Below the pieces are notes generated by a model, which worked only from the letters and a program-made list of their open reading frames with translations, was not told where the DNA came from and searched no databases. Positions 35,258-44,758 of a DNA stretch of 48,163 nucleotides are shown here, piece after piece. Position 1 is the first letter of the stretch. Each line of letters begins with the position of its first letter. Location: positions 1 through 48,163 of the forward strand of contig JAKSAX010000178.1 of the NCBI GenBank assembly GCA_022361395.1, given 5' to 3'. The position numbers and the translations under genes were made by a program. The DNA is from Desulfobacterales bacterium. GTDB lineage: Bacteria > Desulfobacterota > Desulfobacteria > Desulfobacterales > Desulfobacteraceae.

Positions 35258-37387
35258 TTACTCTTCCTCTTTTGATTCCAACCGAATAATAATATCTGCG
35301 ACCGTGGTACCCTTGCCCTCCTCATGAACAAACAGGGGATTGATATCCAGCTCTTCAATCATGGGAAGATCATCCACCATGGCCTTCAGCGACACGATGT
35401 TCTTTTCTATGGCCTCAATATCCGAGGGTGCCTCTCCCCTCAAGCCTTTTAGAATGGGATACCCCTTAATGCTTTTAACCATGCGCCGGGCCACATTCCG
35501 CCCCATGGGAGACAGGCGGAAAGCCACATCCTTGTACACTTCCACAAAAATCCCCCCCAGCCCGAACATGACGGCATGACCAAAGACGGGATCCCGGGTC
35601 ACCCCGAGAATCACCTCTTTACCCCTGGGCGCCATTTTCTGAACCAGCACCCCTTCCAGAGCCGCATCAGGATCGTAAGCCACTGCGTTTTTCATAATTT
35701 CCCCAAATGCCTTTTCAACAGAGACCCCATCTTTCAGGCCGACCTGAACCCCTCCGGCATCTGATTTATGAAGGATCTGGGGAGAGACTATTTTCATCAC
35801 CACCGGATACCCGATACTCCCGGCAATCTCCCTGGCCTCCTCTCCTGTCGTGGCCAGGGCCATGGGGATGGTGTTAAACCCATAGCACTTTAAAATTTCA
35901 TTCCCGTCAAGTTCCCCCAGAACCGTTCGCCCTTCAGCCATATAAGACCGGATAATCGCCTTGGCCTTATCACGTTCATACTCAAGGGAAAACTGGGGCA
36001 GAATCTTCCTGAACAGCCACTTCACACTCTCCCTCAATGCGCCCAGCGACCGGGCCGCGCTTTCAGGGAACTGGTATACGGGCACACGGTTTGCCTGGAG
36101 CAGTTTCACCCCGTCAGACACATCAACCACACCCATGAATGCGCACAGAATAGGTTTAATGCTGTTCCTGGCGATACTGACAATGGCCTCCGCCGTACCG
36201 ATGGCGTCGGTCATGGACTGCGGGGTGAGAATAATCAGCACCGCATCCACATTCCTGTCGCCCAATACCGTGGCCAGTGTATTTTCATACCGGTCCTTGG
36301 CCGCATCACCGATCACATCCACGGGGTTGTGGAAATTGGCTGTGGCCGGCAGGTATTTTTTCAGCTCCTTAACCGTCTCTTCCGAAAACCGCGCCAGTTT
36401 CAGACCGGACTGTTCACTCATATCCGTGGCTATAATACCCGGACCGCCCGCATTGGTCACGATGGCCACCTTGTCCCCTGTGGGATATTTATTGGCAGCC
36501 AGCGCCTGGGCGTAATCAAAGAGCTGGTTTACGCTTTTACACCTTATTATCCCGGCCATGGAAAACAGGCCGTCATACATTACATCAGAGCCGGCCAGGG
36601 CCCCTGTGTGGGATGCGGCGGCTGCAGCGCCCGCAGCAGAGGTGCCCGACTTAATGGCAATCACATGGGTGGGGTTGGTGCCCGAGGTCATCTCCCTGAC
36701 CTCTGAAATAAACTCCTCAGCCGGACGTGACAGTTCCTCCATATAAATCATCACCACATCTGTATCCGGATCATTATGATAATACCGGAGCAGGTCCAGT
36801 TCATCCACATCTGCTTTATTCCCGATGGAGATAAACTTTGAAAACCCGAACCCCTTGTCAGCGGCATAATCCAGGACTGCAGTACAAAGCGCACCGCTCT
36901 GGGAGATAAAAGAGACATTCCCCGGCTTTGGCATACGGGCGGAAAAACTGGCATTCAGCGAAATTTTAGGAGAGGGGTTGATCACCCCGAGACAGTTCGG
37001 GCCCACCACCCGGACCCCGGCTTCGGTACAGAGCGCCTTGATCTGGTTTTCTATTTCAAGCCCCTCACCGCCCACCTCCTTAAATCCCGCAGAGACGATG
37101 ACGATGCCCTTCACCCCTTTTTTTATACATTCTTTTACCGAACCCAGCGCCGCTCTTGGCGGCAGAATAATCATGGCAAGATCTATGGGGTCCGGAATGG
37201 CGGCAATGCCGGTATAGCACTTTACGCTTAGAACGGACTTGGCCTTTGGGTTAACCGGATAGAGCGTCCCTGTATATCCGCCGGACAGAATATTGGCGAA
37301 AATATCGTGCCCGACTTTACCCTTCTGGGTCGAAGCACCAACAACAGCTATGGTTTCCGGTGAAAAAATCGCATCCAGTTTATCCAT
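35258..37387 (-). CDS. ADP-forming acyl-CoA (acetyl-CoA) synthetase, fused alpha-beta subunits
   Basis: Cytosolic enzyme of 709 residues that interconverts acyl-CoA + ADP + Pi and acid + ATP + CoA. Domains: CoA-binding Rossmann fold (about 5-130, VVGASTQKGKVG), two succinyl-CoA-ligase-like domains (about 145-460) with the phospho-His motif SHTGALAG, and a C-terminal ATP-grasp (about 480-705) with KIVSPQILHKSDAGGV and the metal-binding region MIEELDINPLFV. Order alpha-beta is the common bacterial fusion. With acs, fhs and folD nearby it can make ATP from acetyl-CoA or activate acetate; other short acids cannot be excluded. GGGAGA lies before the ATG. It leads the run acd-DUF1844-ispE-tRNA-prs. 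Confidence 0.92.
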   Translation of the reverse strand: MDKLDAIFSPETIAVVGASTQKGKVGHDIFANILSGGYTGTLYPVNPKAKSVLSVKCYTGIAAIPDPIDLAMIILPPRAALGSVKECIKKGVKGIVIVSAGFKEVGGEGLEIENQIKALCTEAGVRVVGPNCLGVINPSPKISLNASFSARMPKPGNVSFISQSGALCTAVLDYAADKGFGFSKFISIGNKADVDELDLLRYYHNDPDTDVVMIYMEELSRPAEEFISEVREMTSGTNPTHVIAIKSGTSAAGAAAAASHTGALAGSDVMYDGLFSMAGIIRCKSVNQLFDYAQALAANKYPTGDKVAIVTNAGGPGIIATDMSEQSGLKLARFSEETVKELKKYLPATANFHNPVDVIGDAAKDRYENTLATVLGDRNVDAVLIILTPQSMTDAIGTAEAIVSIARNSIKPILCAFMGVVDVSDGVKLLQANRVPVYQFPESAARSLGALRESVKWLFRKILPQFSLEYERDKAKAIIRSYMAEGRTVLGELDGNEILKCYGFNTIPMALATTGEEAREIAGSIGYPVVMKIVSPQILHKSDAGGVQVGLKDGVSVEKAFGEIMKNAVAYDPDAALEGVLVQKMAPRGKEVILGVTRDPVFGHAVMFGLGGIFVEVYKDVAFRLSPMGRNVARRMVKSIKGYPILKGLRGEAPSDIEAIEKNIVSLKAMVDDLPMIEELDINPLFVHEEGKGTTVADIIIRLESKEEE

Positions 37388-37550
37388 TATATATCTCCCT
37401 TGCTTTGTCTGGGATAGAAATCAGTATTGAGCATCAAGGCCACAGGCTTATGACTGCCAGGGTGTGAATTCCGTATAAACATTGTTATCATGGGCAATAA
37501 AATAGGGCTTTTAACCGGCTAAGTAAAGGGAAGAGAGGAAAAAAAGAGAG

Positions 37551-37590
37551 GAAAATAAAACAACCGGTGATGCTGTGCACCACCGGTTGT
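37551..37590 (-). terminator. Rho-independent terminator after folD
   Basis: On the minus strand ACAACCGGTG (37590-37581) pairs with CACCGGTTGT (37569-37560), followed by TTTTATTTT. It is 43 bases downstream of the folD stop. The plus strand also has a short T run. Confidence 0.87.
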
Positions 37591-37632
37591 TTTTACTATC
37601 AAACACCGTCCGTTATGACGGCATACTGAAAC

Positions 37633-38529
37633 TTAGCTGTTCTTCAACGCATACTGAGCTGATTTCAGGGTGTTTTTCATGAGCATGGCAATGGTCATGG
37701 GTCCCACACCGCCGGGAACAGGGGTGATCTTGCCGGCAATCTCTTTGGCAGCATCATAATCAACATCGCCGCTGAGGATGGCTTTACCGGTTTTTTCATT
37801 CATACCGATACGGTTAACACCAACATCGATAACTGTTGATCCGGGTTTGATCCATTCAGGCTTCACAAGACCGGGAACGCCGGCAGCTACGATAAGGATG
37901 TCGGCCCGTTTGCAATGGGCAGCCAGATCTTTTGTACGGGTGTGAACGATGGTCACTGTGGAGTTGGCACCAATACCCTTCTGGGCCATCATCATGGCAA
38001 TGGGCTTACCAACGATGTTTGAACGCCCTACAACAACAACTTCCGCGCCGGAGGTTTCAGTGTTGGAGCGAACTATCATTTCCTGGATACCGGCAGGGGT
38101 GCAGGGATGGAAAATAGCTTCGTCACCACCGATCATCAGGCGGCCGACATTAACCGGATGGAAGGCATCCACATCTTTATCCGGGTTGATGGCATTGAGG
38201 ACTTTTTTGTCGTCAATCTGATCCGGCAGGGGCAGCTGAACCAGGATACCGTCAATCTCGGGATCATTGTTGTACTTGTCAATGAGGGCCAGCAGATCTG
38301 CTTCGGAAATATCCTCAGGCTGGTTCTCCTGGATCTCTTTGAAACCCAGTTCGTTTGCAGTCTTGATTTTAAGGGTAACATAAGAGATGGAAGCAGGACT
38401 CTCACCAACGAGGATGGTTACCAGTCCGGGAACTCTTTTGCCCTCGGCTTTCATTTTTGCAACATCCTCTTTGATTTCCGCGAGGATCTCTTTTCTTATT
38501 TCAGTTCCGCTAATAATTTCAGCAGTCAT
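37633..38529 (-). CDS. folD: Bifunctional methylene-THF dehydrogenase / methenyl-THF cyclohydrolase
   Basis: Carries out two steps of the methyl branch between formyl- and methylene-tetrahydrofolate. 298 residues, normal length. Catalytic Tyr and Lys in SYVTLKIK, substrate motif ILVQLPLPDQID, the C-terminal PGGVGPMTIAMLM and the Rossmann segment VVVGRSNIVGKPIA are present. AGGAGA precedes the ATG. It lies 93 bp after fhs on the same strand; the two are consecutive steps and probably one transcript. Confidence 0.96.
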   Translation of the reverse strand: MTAEIISGTEIRKEILAEIKEDVAKMKAEGKRVPGLVTILVGESPASISYVTLKIKTANELGFKEIQENQPEDISEADLLALIDKYNNDPEIDGILVQLPLPDQIDDKKVLNAINPDKDVDAFHPVNVGRLMIGGDEAIFHPCTPAGIQEMIVRSNTETSGAEVVVVGRSNIVGKPIAMMMAQKGIGANSTVTIVHTRTKDLAAHCKRADILIVAAGVPGLVKPEWIKPGSTVIDVGVNRIGMNEKTGKAILSGDVDYDAAKEIAGKITPVPGGVGPMTIAMLMKNTLKSAQYALKNS

Positions 38530-38557
38530 TCTCTTTCTCCTGATAAATGCTTATCGC

Positions 38558-38593
38558 ATAACCGGCTGCCTGAATTACTGGGCAGCCGGTTAT
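38558..38593 (-). other. Intercistronic hairpin between fhs and folD
   Basis: A perfect 13-bp stem (ATAACCGGCTGCC with GGCAGCCGGTTAT) around a 10-base loop. On the minus strand no T run follows (GCGATAAG), so it more likely stabilises mRNA or tunes folD expression than terminates. Confidence 0.5.
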
Positions 38594-38622
38594 CGCAAGT
38601 TGTTAAGTACAAATTTAGTTGT

Positions 38623-40398
38623 TTAGAATACGCCCTGAACCTTACCGGTTTCAACATCAACGTCAACCCGTTTGAAAGCGGGGTTGGAACCTGTACCAGG
38701 CATCAGGGAGATAGCGCCGGCAACAGGAACGATAAACCCTGCACCACCATAGGTGAGGACTTCGCGGATAGTCAGGCGCCAACCTGTGGGAACACCCTTG
38801 AGGGCCGGGTTGTCGGACAGGGAGAGATGGGTTTTCACCATGCACATGCCAAGACCGGCCAGTTCAGGATCAGCCTGAATCCTGGCAAGGGCTTTTTCAG
38901 CTTCTGCGGAGTAGTCAACACCGTCAGCGCCGTAGACTTCTTTGGCGATGAGATCAATTCTCTCTTTAACCGGCATATCCAGTTCATAGAGGAATTTGAA
39001 GTCGGTTTTGTCTTCGCATGCTTCAACAACGGTTTCAGCAAATTCAATGGCACCGTCTCCGCCGTGTTCCCAGTGACGGGACAGGGCAACCCTTGCACCT
39101 TCAGCTTCGCAAAGCTCGCGAACCTTGGCAATTTCAGCATCAGTGTCAGTATAGAAAGCGTTGATACATACAACAGGAGCGATACCGGCTTTTCTAACGT
39201 TTTTGATGTGATGGATAAGGTTGGAGCAACCGGCTGCAACCCATTCAACGTTTTCAGTGCTGTACTCTTCAGGCATGGGTTTGCCCGGTACGGGAACCGG
39301 TGCGCCGCCATGGCATTTGAGGGCCCTGATCGTTGCAACAACAACTGCACAGTCAGGCGTCAGGCCTGAGTAACGGCATTTGAGGTTCCAGAATTTTTCA
39401 AAACCGATGTCAGCACCGAAACCGGATTCGGTAACGTGGTAGTCAGCCAGTTTAAGGCCGACTTTATCAGCAATAATGGAACTCTGACCAATGGCGATAT
39501 TGGCGAAAGGACCGGCATGAACGATAACGGGCTGGCCTTCGAGAGTCTGCATCAGGGAAGGATTCAGTGCATCAACCATCCATGCGGTCATGGCGCCGGC
39601 AACCTGGAGATCTTCAGTTGTAACGGGTTTGCCTTTTTTGGTATAGGCAACAACGATTTTACCCATTCTTTCACGCATGTCTTTCAGGTCAGTGGCCAGG
39701 GAAAGAATAGCCATAACTTCAGAAGATACGGCAATACCGAATTTGGATTTCATCATGAAACCGTCGGCTTTACCGTTAACACCGTCAATACCGATGATGA
39801 TGTTTCTCAGGGACTGGCAGCAGAAGTCCATGATCCATCCCATTTCAACGTTGGTGGGATCAATGTCGATTCTCTTCATGCCGGAGAGGCGTTCGAGCTG
39901 TTCGTCAGTATAGTTTCTTTCATGCTGCATACGGGAGGTCAATGCAACCATTGCCAGGTTATGGGCATTCATGATGGCGTTGATATCACCGGTGAAACCC
40001 AGGGAAAAGGGTGTCAGGGGGATACACTGGGCCAGACCGCCGCCTGCTGCGGAGCCTTTGATGTTCATGGTGGGTCCGCCGGAAGGCTGACGGATGGCGG
40101 CACAAACATTTTTACCGATTTTTCCAAGGCCCTGAACCAGGCCCATGGAAGAGGTGGATTTTCCTTCACCAAGCGGTGTGGGAGAAATCGCAGTTACGTC
40201 GATGTACTTTCCATTGGGTTTGTCTTTAAGCCGTTCAAGAACCGCTCTGAAGTCAATCTTAGCAATGTAGTGACCCTGGGGCAGCAACTCTTCTTTGGTC
40301 AACCCCAGTTTCTCACCGATCTCATAGATGGTGAGCATTGTTTTTTCTGCATCCTCTGCAATTTCCCAGTCCAAATGTTTGGTAGGATCTAATGCCAT
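38623..40398 (-). CDS. fhs: Formate--tetrahydrofolate ligase
   Basis: ATP-dependent formation of 10-formyl-THF from formate; can run in reverse to make ATP when acetyl units are oxidised. 591 residues, somewhat longer than the 556-560 of clostridial enzymes. The P-loop [23 protein letters not shown] and the [19 protein letters not shown] segment are diagnostic by key residues. AAGGAG lies six bases before the ATG. Located between folD and the acs operon, facing away from the latter. Confidence 0.96.
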   Translation of the reverse strand: MALDPTKHLDWEIAEDAEKTMLTIYEIGEKLGLTKEELLPQGHYIAKIDFRAVLERLKDKPNGKYIDVTAISPTPLGEGKSTSSMGLVQGLGKIGKNVCAAIRQPSGGPTMNIKGSAAGGGLAQCIPLTPFSLGFTGDINAIMNAHNLAMVALTSRMQHERNYTDEQLERLSGMKRIDIDPTNVEMGWIMDFCCQSLRNIIIGIDGVNGKADGFMMKSKFGIAVSSEVMAILSLATDLKDMRERMGKIVVAYTKKGKPVTTEDLQVAGAMTAWMVDALNPSLMQTLEGQPVIVHAGPFANIAIGQSSIIADKVGLKLADYHVTESGFGADIGFEKFWNLKCRYSGLTPDCAVVVATIRALKCHGGAPVPVPGKPMPEEYSTENVEWVAAGCSNLIHHIKNVRKAGIAPVVCINAFYTDTDAEIAKVRELCEAEGARVALSRHWEHGGDGAIEFAETVVEACEDKTDFKFLYELDMPVKERIDLIAKEVYGADGVDYSAEAEKALARIQADPELAGLGMCMVKTHLSLSDNPALKGVPTGWRLTIREVLTYGGAGFIVPVAGAISLMPGTGSNPAFKRVDVDVETGKVQGVF

Positions 40399-40838
40399 GG
40401 CTTACTCCTTTATAGATTGGGGCCCGCGTGGGGCCGTGATAAAAAGTAATAGAAACCAAGTTATTACTATTTTTTTTGAATCCCAAAAGCCTAACTGAAT
40501 ACCCTAACTATATAAATAAAAGCAAAAAATCAACTTTTTTCATCAATTATAGGACCATCTTTTTTGTATACCGTTGAGACCCTTGACTATTTTTATCTGT
40601 TTTTTTATCTGGTTTTCGAGATATTCCGTGAAATTTTGCGGAAAAACTAACACTTGGCTCAATTTTTTTCACAAATACAGCCGAAAAGCACAAAATACGC
40701 AGTTTTCGCCACTGCGATTTTCATTTAAAAACTAAATTAGATTCACTGAACACTTGCTTTTAATGCTGCCATTGGAAACACCCGAAACCATTGAAAATAA
40801 AGACCATTGAGCCCTCATTCATTAAATTCACTCATCTA

Positions 40839-40865
40839 TTGACAAAAAACCTTAAGAATTATAAT
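40839..40865 (+). promoter_or_regulatory. Candidate promoter of the acs operon in a 651-bp spacer
   Basis: TTGACA (40839-40844) and TATAAT (40860-40865) are both consensus but only 15 bp apart. This is about 185 bp before acsD. Upstream, CCATTG is repeated at 40769, 40788 and 40804. The whole spacer 40399-41049 is AT-rich, has no supported ORF, and also serves the divergent fhs gene. A small TTCCG/CGGAA hairpin is at 40624-40643. Confidence 0.45.
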
Positions 40866-41049
40866 CATAGGCTGTTATCGATTTATTAACCTAAACTAAG
40901 GTAAATATATGGTAAGGGATGTTAAAATCAGGGTAAACCCGTTTGATTCAATTCATTCTTTATTTATTTTTTTCCTTTCGATGACATCTCGTCTAATTAA
41001 TTCTAACCCCCCCCAACTCAAAACTATCTTTAAAACTTAGGAGGTAAAA

Positions 41050-42597
41050 GTGGGATTTGAAATAACCAAAGAAACTTATGCCGGCAGTATAAAGGGTGTT
41101 ACCATCGGTAAAGGCGACACCGCACTTACCGTCGGCGGCCAAACAAGTTATCCTTTTTACCAGTTTGAAGGAGAGATGCCCAACAAGCCCGTGATTGCCA
41201 TGGAGATCTGGGACATGACTCCTGAAGACTGGCCAGAAGCAGCCCTTGCACCGTTTAAGGATGTGATTTCCGATCCTGCGGCCTGGGCAAAAAAATGCGT
41301 TGAAGATTACGGTGCAAAAGCGATTGTTCTTCAACTGAAAAGCACAGACCCCAACGACAAGGATGCAAGTCCTGACGATGCGGCGGCGACGGTAAAAAGC
41401 GTACTTGGCGCCATTGACGTCCCCCTGGTTGTCTGGGGATGTGCCGTTCCTGCAAAAGACGAAGAAGTATTGAAAAAAATTGCCGAGTCCTGCGAAGGTG
41501 ACAACCTGATCCTGGGCCCGGTGGAAGAAAAGAACCACAAGGGTATCGGTGCTGCAGCCATGGGGTATGGCCACACCGTTATCTCCTCCTCTCCCATTGA
41601 TGTCAACCTGGCCAAACAGGTGAACATTCTTCTTGAAAACCTCGGCGTTTCCCTGGACAAGGTACTTGTGGATCCCACCACAGGCGGTCTGGGTTACGGC
41701 CTTGAATATACCTACTCGGTTATGGAACGCCTGTCCCAGGCAGCCATGACCCAGGGCGACGATAAACTCCAGAATCCCATGATCAACAACCTGGGTAATG
41801 AAGTCTGGAAGTGTAAAGAGGCGAAACAGACCGTTGAAGAAGCCCCTGAACTTGGTGATCCGGAAAAACGCGGTATCCTCATGGAAGCTGTCGGTGCGGT
41901 GTCCTACCTCATGTCCGGTGCCTCCGTTCTGATTATGCGGCATCCTGAAGCTGTCAAACTTGCCAGTGCATTCATCGACCTTTGTGCTGACGGCGGATCT
42001 GCCATGGATGTTGCAGCCATCACCAAACAGATGGACGATGTGGAAATCGACTTTGCCGCACTGGCCCCCGAAGCCGATCTCACCATTGAAGAAGAGAAAA
42101 AGAAAGCGGCTCCTGCGAAAAAAGCGGCCCCTGCCAAAGCTGCGGCTCCGAAAGCTGCTGCGCCGAAGAAAGAGGCGGCTCCCAAAAAGGAAGCGGCTCC
42201 TAAAGAAGAAGCTGCACCTGCGGCTCCTGCGGTTGATCCTGAAGCAGAAGCCAAGGCCAAAGCCGAGGCGGAAGCAAAAGCCAAGGCCGATGCAGAGGCA
42301 AAAGCCAAAGCCGAGGCCGAGGCAAAAGCCAAAGCTGAAGCTGAAGCCAAAGCCAAGGCTGAAGCGGATGCAAAAGCTGCCAAAGAGGCTGAAAAACAGG
42401 CTGAACTGGATGCTGCGGCTGCAAGAGAAGCCGAAGAACTTGCCCTCAAGGAAAAACGGGCTGCGGAAAGAGCCAATGCAGAAGCCAAAGCCGCCACTCC
42501 TAAAGCCGAGGTCACGAAGACCGCGGCTGCCGTACAGCAATCCATGCTTGACAAGATTATTTCAAACCTTGACAGGATTCATAAAAGAGCAAGTTAA
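41050..42597 (+). CDS. acsD: Acetyl-CoA synthase corrinoid/iron-sulfur protein, small subunit, with Ala/Lys/Glu tail
   Basis: Small (delta) subunit of the corrinoid protein that passes the methyl group to acetyl-CoA synthase. The core, about 1-345, has the CdhD/AcsD pattern (VIAMEIWDM, ILGPVEEKNHKGIGAAAMGYGH, LVDPTTGGLGYGLEYTYSVMER by key residues). From about residue 346 a 170-residue tail follows: a Pro/Ala/Lys part (AAPAKKAAPAKAAAPK type), then AEAKAKAEAEAKAK repeats likely forming a long charged helix, then a distinct amphipathic end (SMLDKIISNLDRIHKRAS). Other AcsD proteins are about 310-390 residues. The start is GTG with AGGAGG five bases upstream. First gene of the acs operon. Confidence 0.93.
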   Translation: MGFEITKETYAGSIKGVTIGKGDTALTVGGQTSYPFYQFEGEMPNKPVIAMEIWDMTPEDWPEAALAPFKDVISDPAAWAKKCVEDYGAKAIVLQLKSTDPNDKDASPDDAAATVKSVLGAIDVPLVVWGCAVPAKDEEVLKKIAESCEGDNLILGPVEEKNHKGIGAAAMGYGHTVISSSPIDVNLAKQVNILLENLGVSLDKVLVDPTTGGLGYGLEYTYSVMERLSQAAMTQGDDKLQNPMINNLGNEVWKCKEAKQTVEEAPELGDPEKRGILMEAVGAVSYLMSGASVLIMRHPEAVKLASAFIDLCADGGSAMDVAAITKQMDDVEIDFAALAPEADLTIEEEKKKAAPAKKAAPAKAAAPKAAAPKKEAAPKKEAAPKEEAAPAAPAVDPEAEAKAKAEAEAKAKADAEAKAKAEAEAKAKAEAEAKAKAEADAKAAKEAEKQAELDAAAAREAEELALKEKRAAERANAEAKAATPKAEVTKTAAAVQQSMLDKIISNLDRIHKRAS

Positions 42598-42663
42598 TTG
42601 TAATACTTTGCAGAGCCTTACGCCCTGCAGTTCATATATAACAATCAAGAGGAGGAACCTCTA

Positions 42664-44685
42664 ATGGCAGAAAAGAAAGCTAAGGCAGCCAAAGCCCCGA
42701 AACTGGCTGATCCAATAGAAGCGAGTGTTGACGTTGCATCCCAGAAAATGATCGCCCGCTCCCACGCACTTGGCATTGAAACCGTTTTTGACAGAGCTGC
42801 GAACATGAAGCAGTGTAACATCGGTATCCAGGGAACCTGCTGTAAAAACTGTGCCATGGGCCCCTGCCGCCTTCCCCTTCCCAAATCCGGAATTGAAGGT
42901 GAGGACACCAGAAAAGGACTATGCGGTGCCAGCGCCAATACAATTGCAGCCCGTAACTTTTCCAGAATGATTGCAGGTGGCGCAGCCGCCCACTCCGACC
43001 ACGGCAGAACGGTTGCTGAAGTATTTTACCAGGCAGCCAACAAACTGACCGACGATTATAAAATAAAAGACCCCATCAAACTTCTGGCCATCGCCCCCCA
43101 TTACGGTGTGGACACCCAGGTTGAAGTGGATGGTGAAATGGTTGACAGGGATATTGATGAAATCGCTGTTGAACTGGCAGATGTTGCCCTGGCAGAATGG
43201 GGTAAAACAGGCAGTACAACTCTTGTTCCCAAACGGTTCCCGCAACCCAGATATGAACTTTGGGAAAAACTTGGCGTTCTTCCCAGAAATATTGACAGGG
43301 AAATTGTCGATATCATGCACAGAACCCATATCGGTGTTGACCAGGATTACAAAAACCTCATGAAACAGGGTGCAAGAGCGGCTCTGGCCGATCTTTCCGG
43401 TTCCTGGATTGCCACAGAACTTCAGGATGTTATGTTTGGTACGCCTTCTCCCCTGATCTCCGAAGCCAACCTCGGCGTCATGAAAGAAGACCATGTCAAC
43501 ATCATTGTTCACGGTCATGAACCTGTACTGTCAGAGATGATCGTTGCAGCCTCCCAGTCCGTGGAAGCCTTGGAACTGGCCAATAAAGTCGGCGCCAAAG
43601 GTATCCAGCTTTCCGGTATCTGCTGTACGGCCAACGAAGTACTCCAGAGGCACGGGGTTCCCAACGCAGGTAACTTCCTCCAGCAGGAACTTGCCATTGT
43701 AACAGGCGCCTGTGACGCCATGGTTGTGGATGTTCAATGTGTATTCCAGAACCTGGCCAACGTGGCCAAGTGCTTCCATACCCATCTGATCACCACCCAT
43801 CCCATGGCTAAAATGGAACAGCCCAATGTTGTCCATATTGAATTTGACGAACACCATGCCATGGAAGATGCCATGCGTATCGTTAAAATGGCTGTTGAAA
43901 ACTTTGAAAACCGGGGTGCGGAAGTGCAAATTCCGCCTGAAAAAGAATCCCAGGTTGCCGGTTTTTCCGTTGAGTCTGTTAAATACCACCTTGGCGGCAC
44001 CTTCAGGGGCACCTATTACACCCTGAACGACAACATCATCAACGGCCGTATCCGCGGTGTTGCCGCTGTTGTCGGCTGCAACAACGCAAGACAGAAACAC
44101 AACAACGCCCACCTCACGGTTATCAAAGAGTTGATTAAGAACGATGTCATTGTTCTGACCACAGGCTGCGGCGGTATTACAGCAGCCATGGACGGCCTGC
44201 TCCAGCCGGATTCGGCAGCAGCATACTGCGGCCCCGGACTGGCCGAAATCTGTGAAACAGTGGGTATCCCGCCGGTGCTCCACATGGGGTCCTGTGTGGA
44301 CAACTCCAGAATCCTCCATGCCGCAATTGAAGTTGTGAATGCCGGCAACATGGGCCAGGATCTCTGTGACTGGCCCGTGGCCGGTTCCGCACCTGAGTGG
44401 ATGAGTGAAAAGGCCATTTCCATTGGCCAGTATGTTGTTTGCAGCGGGATTTACACTGTATTCGGCGGCACAGTGCCCCTGGACGGCGCACCTGTATTCA
44501 AAGAGTACCTGAACTCGGGTATGGAAGATCTTTACGGCGGCATGTGGGCTGTTGAAGCAGATCCCATCAAACATGCCCACCTCATGATTGCCCATATTGA
44601 CAGAAAGAGAAAAGAACTGGGCATTGACAAGGCAAGAGAGAGAGTCATGATGGACATGGCTGATCGCCAGGCCCTTGAAGCCTAA
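42664..44685 (+). CDS. acsA: Carbon monoxide dehydrogenase catalytic subunit
   Basis: Ni-Fe enzyme that interconverts CO2 and CO for acetyl-CoA synthesis or cleavage. 673 residues, normal length. Cluster D/B cysteines lie at C51, C59, C60, C63 and C68 (CNIGIQGTCCKNCAMGPCRL, the usual arrangement). C-cluster ligands are in GICCTANEVLQRHG, VVDVQCVFQN, VVGCNNARQ, LTTGCGG and GSCVDNSR. AGGAGG precedes the ATG; 66 bp after acsD. It is followed by acsB, so CO is made for the synthase rather than for free CO oxidation. Confidence 0.96.
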   Translation: MAEKKAKAAKAPKLADPIEASVDVASQKMIARSHALGIETVFDRAANMKQCNIGIQGTCCKNCAMGPCRLPLPKSGIEGEDTRKGLCGASANTIAARNFSRMIAGGAAAHSDHGRTVAEVFYQAANKLTDDYKIKDPIKLLAIAPHYGVDTQVEVDGEMVDRDIDEIAVELADVALAEWGKTGSTTLVPKRFPQPRYELWEKLGVLPRNIDREIVDIMHRTHIGVDQDYKNLMKQGARAALADLSGSWIATELQDVMFGTPSPLISEANLGVMKEDHVNIIVHGHEPVLSEMIVAASQSVEALELANKVGAKGIQLSGICCTANEVLQRHGVPNAGNFLQQELAIVTGACDAMVVDVQCVFQNLANVAKCFHTHLITTHPMAKMEQPNVVHIEFDEHHAMEDAMRIVKMAVENFENRGAEVQIPPEKESQVAGFSVESVKYHLGGTFRGTYYTLNDNIINGRIRGVAAVVGCNNARQKHNNAHLTVIKELIKNDVIVLTTGCGGITAAMDGLLQPDSAAAYCGPGLAEICETVGIPPVLHMGSCVDNSRILHAAIEVVNAGNMGQDLCDWPVAGSAPEWMSEKAISIGQYVVCSGIYTVFGGTVPLDGAPVFKEYLNSGMEDLYGGMWAVEADPIKHAHLMIAHIDRKRKELGIDKARERVMMDMADRQALEA

Positions 44686-44758
44686 GATTCGGAGCAGAAT
44701 TAAAAGATACCGAATACTGATAAACTAAATACAATCCTCAAAGAAGGGGGAATATAAT

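Noticed and set aside
40993-42540. 515-codon open frame on the minus strand opposite acsD, rich in Phe, Gly, Leu and Arg
   Set aside because: It arises from the repetitive Ala/Lys/Glu codons of the AcsD tail read in reverse; no start signal.
43531-44595. 354-codon minus-strand frame opposite acsA
   Set aside because: Shadow of acsA; cysteine-rich only because of complementary codons.
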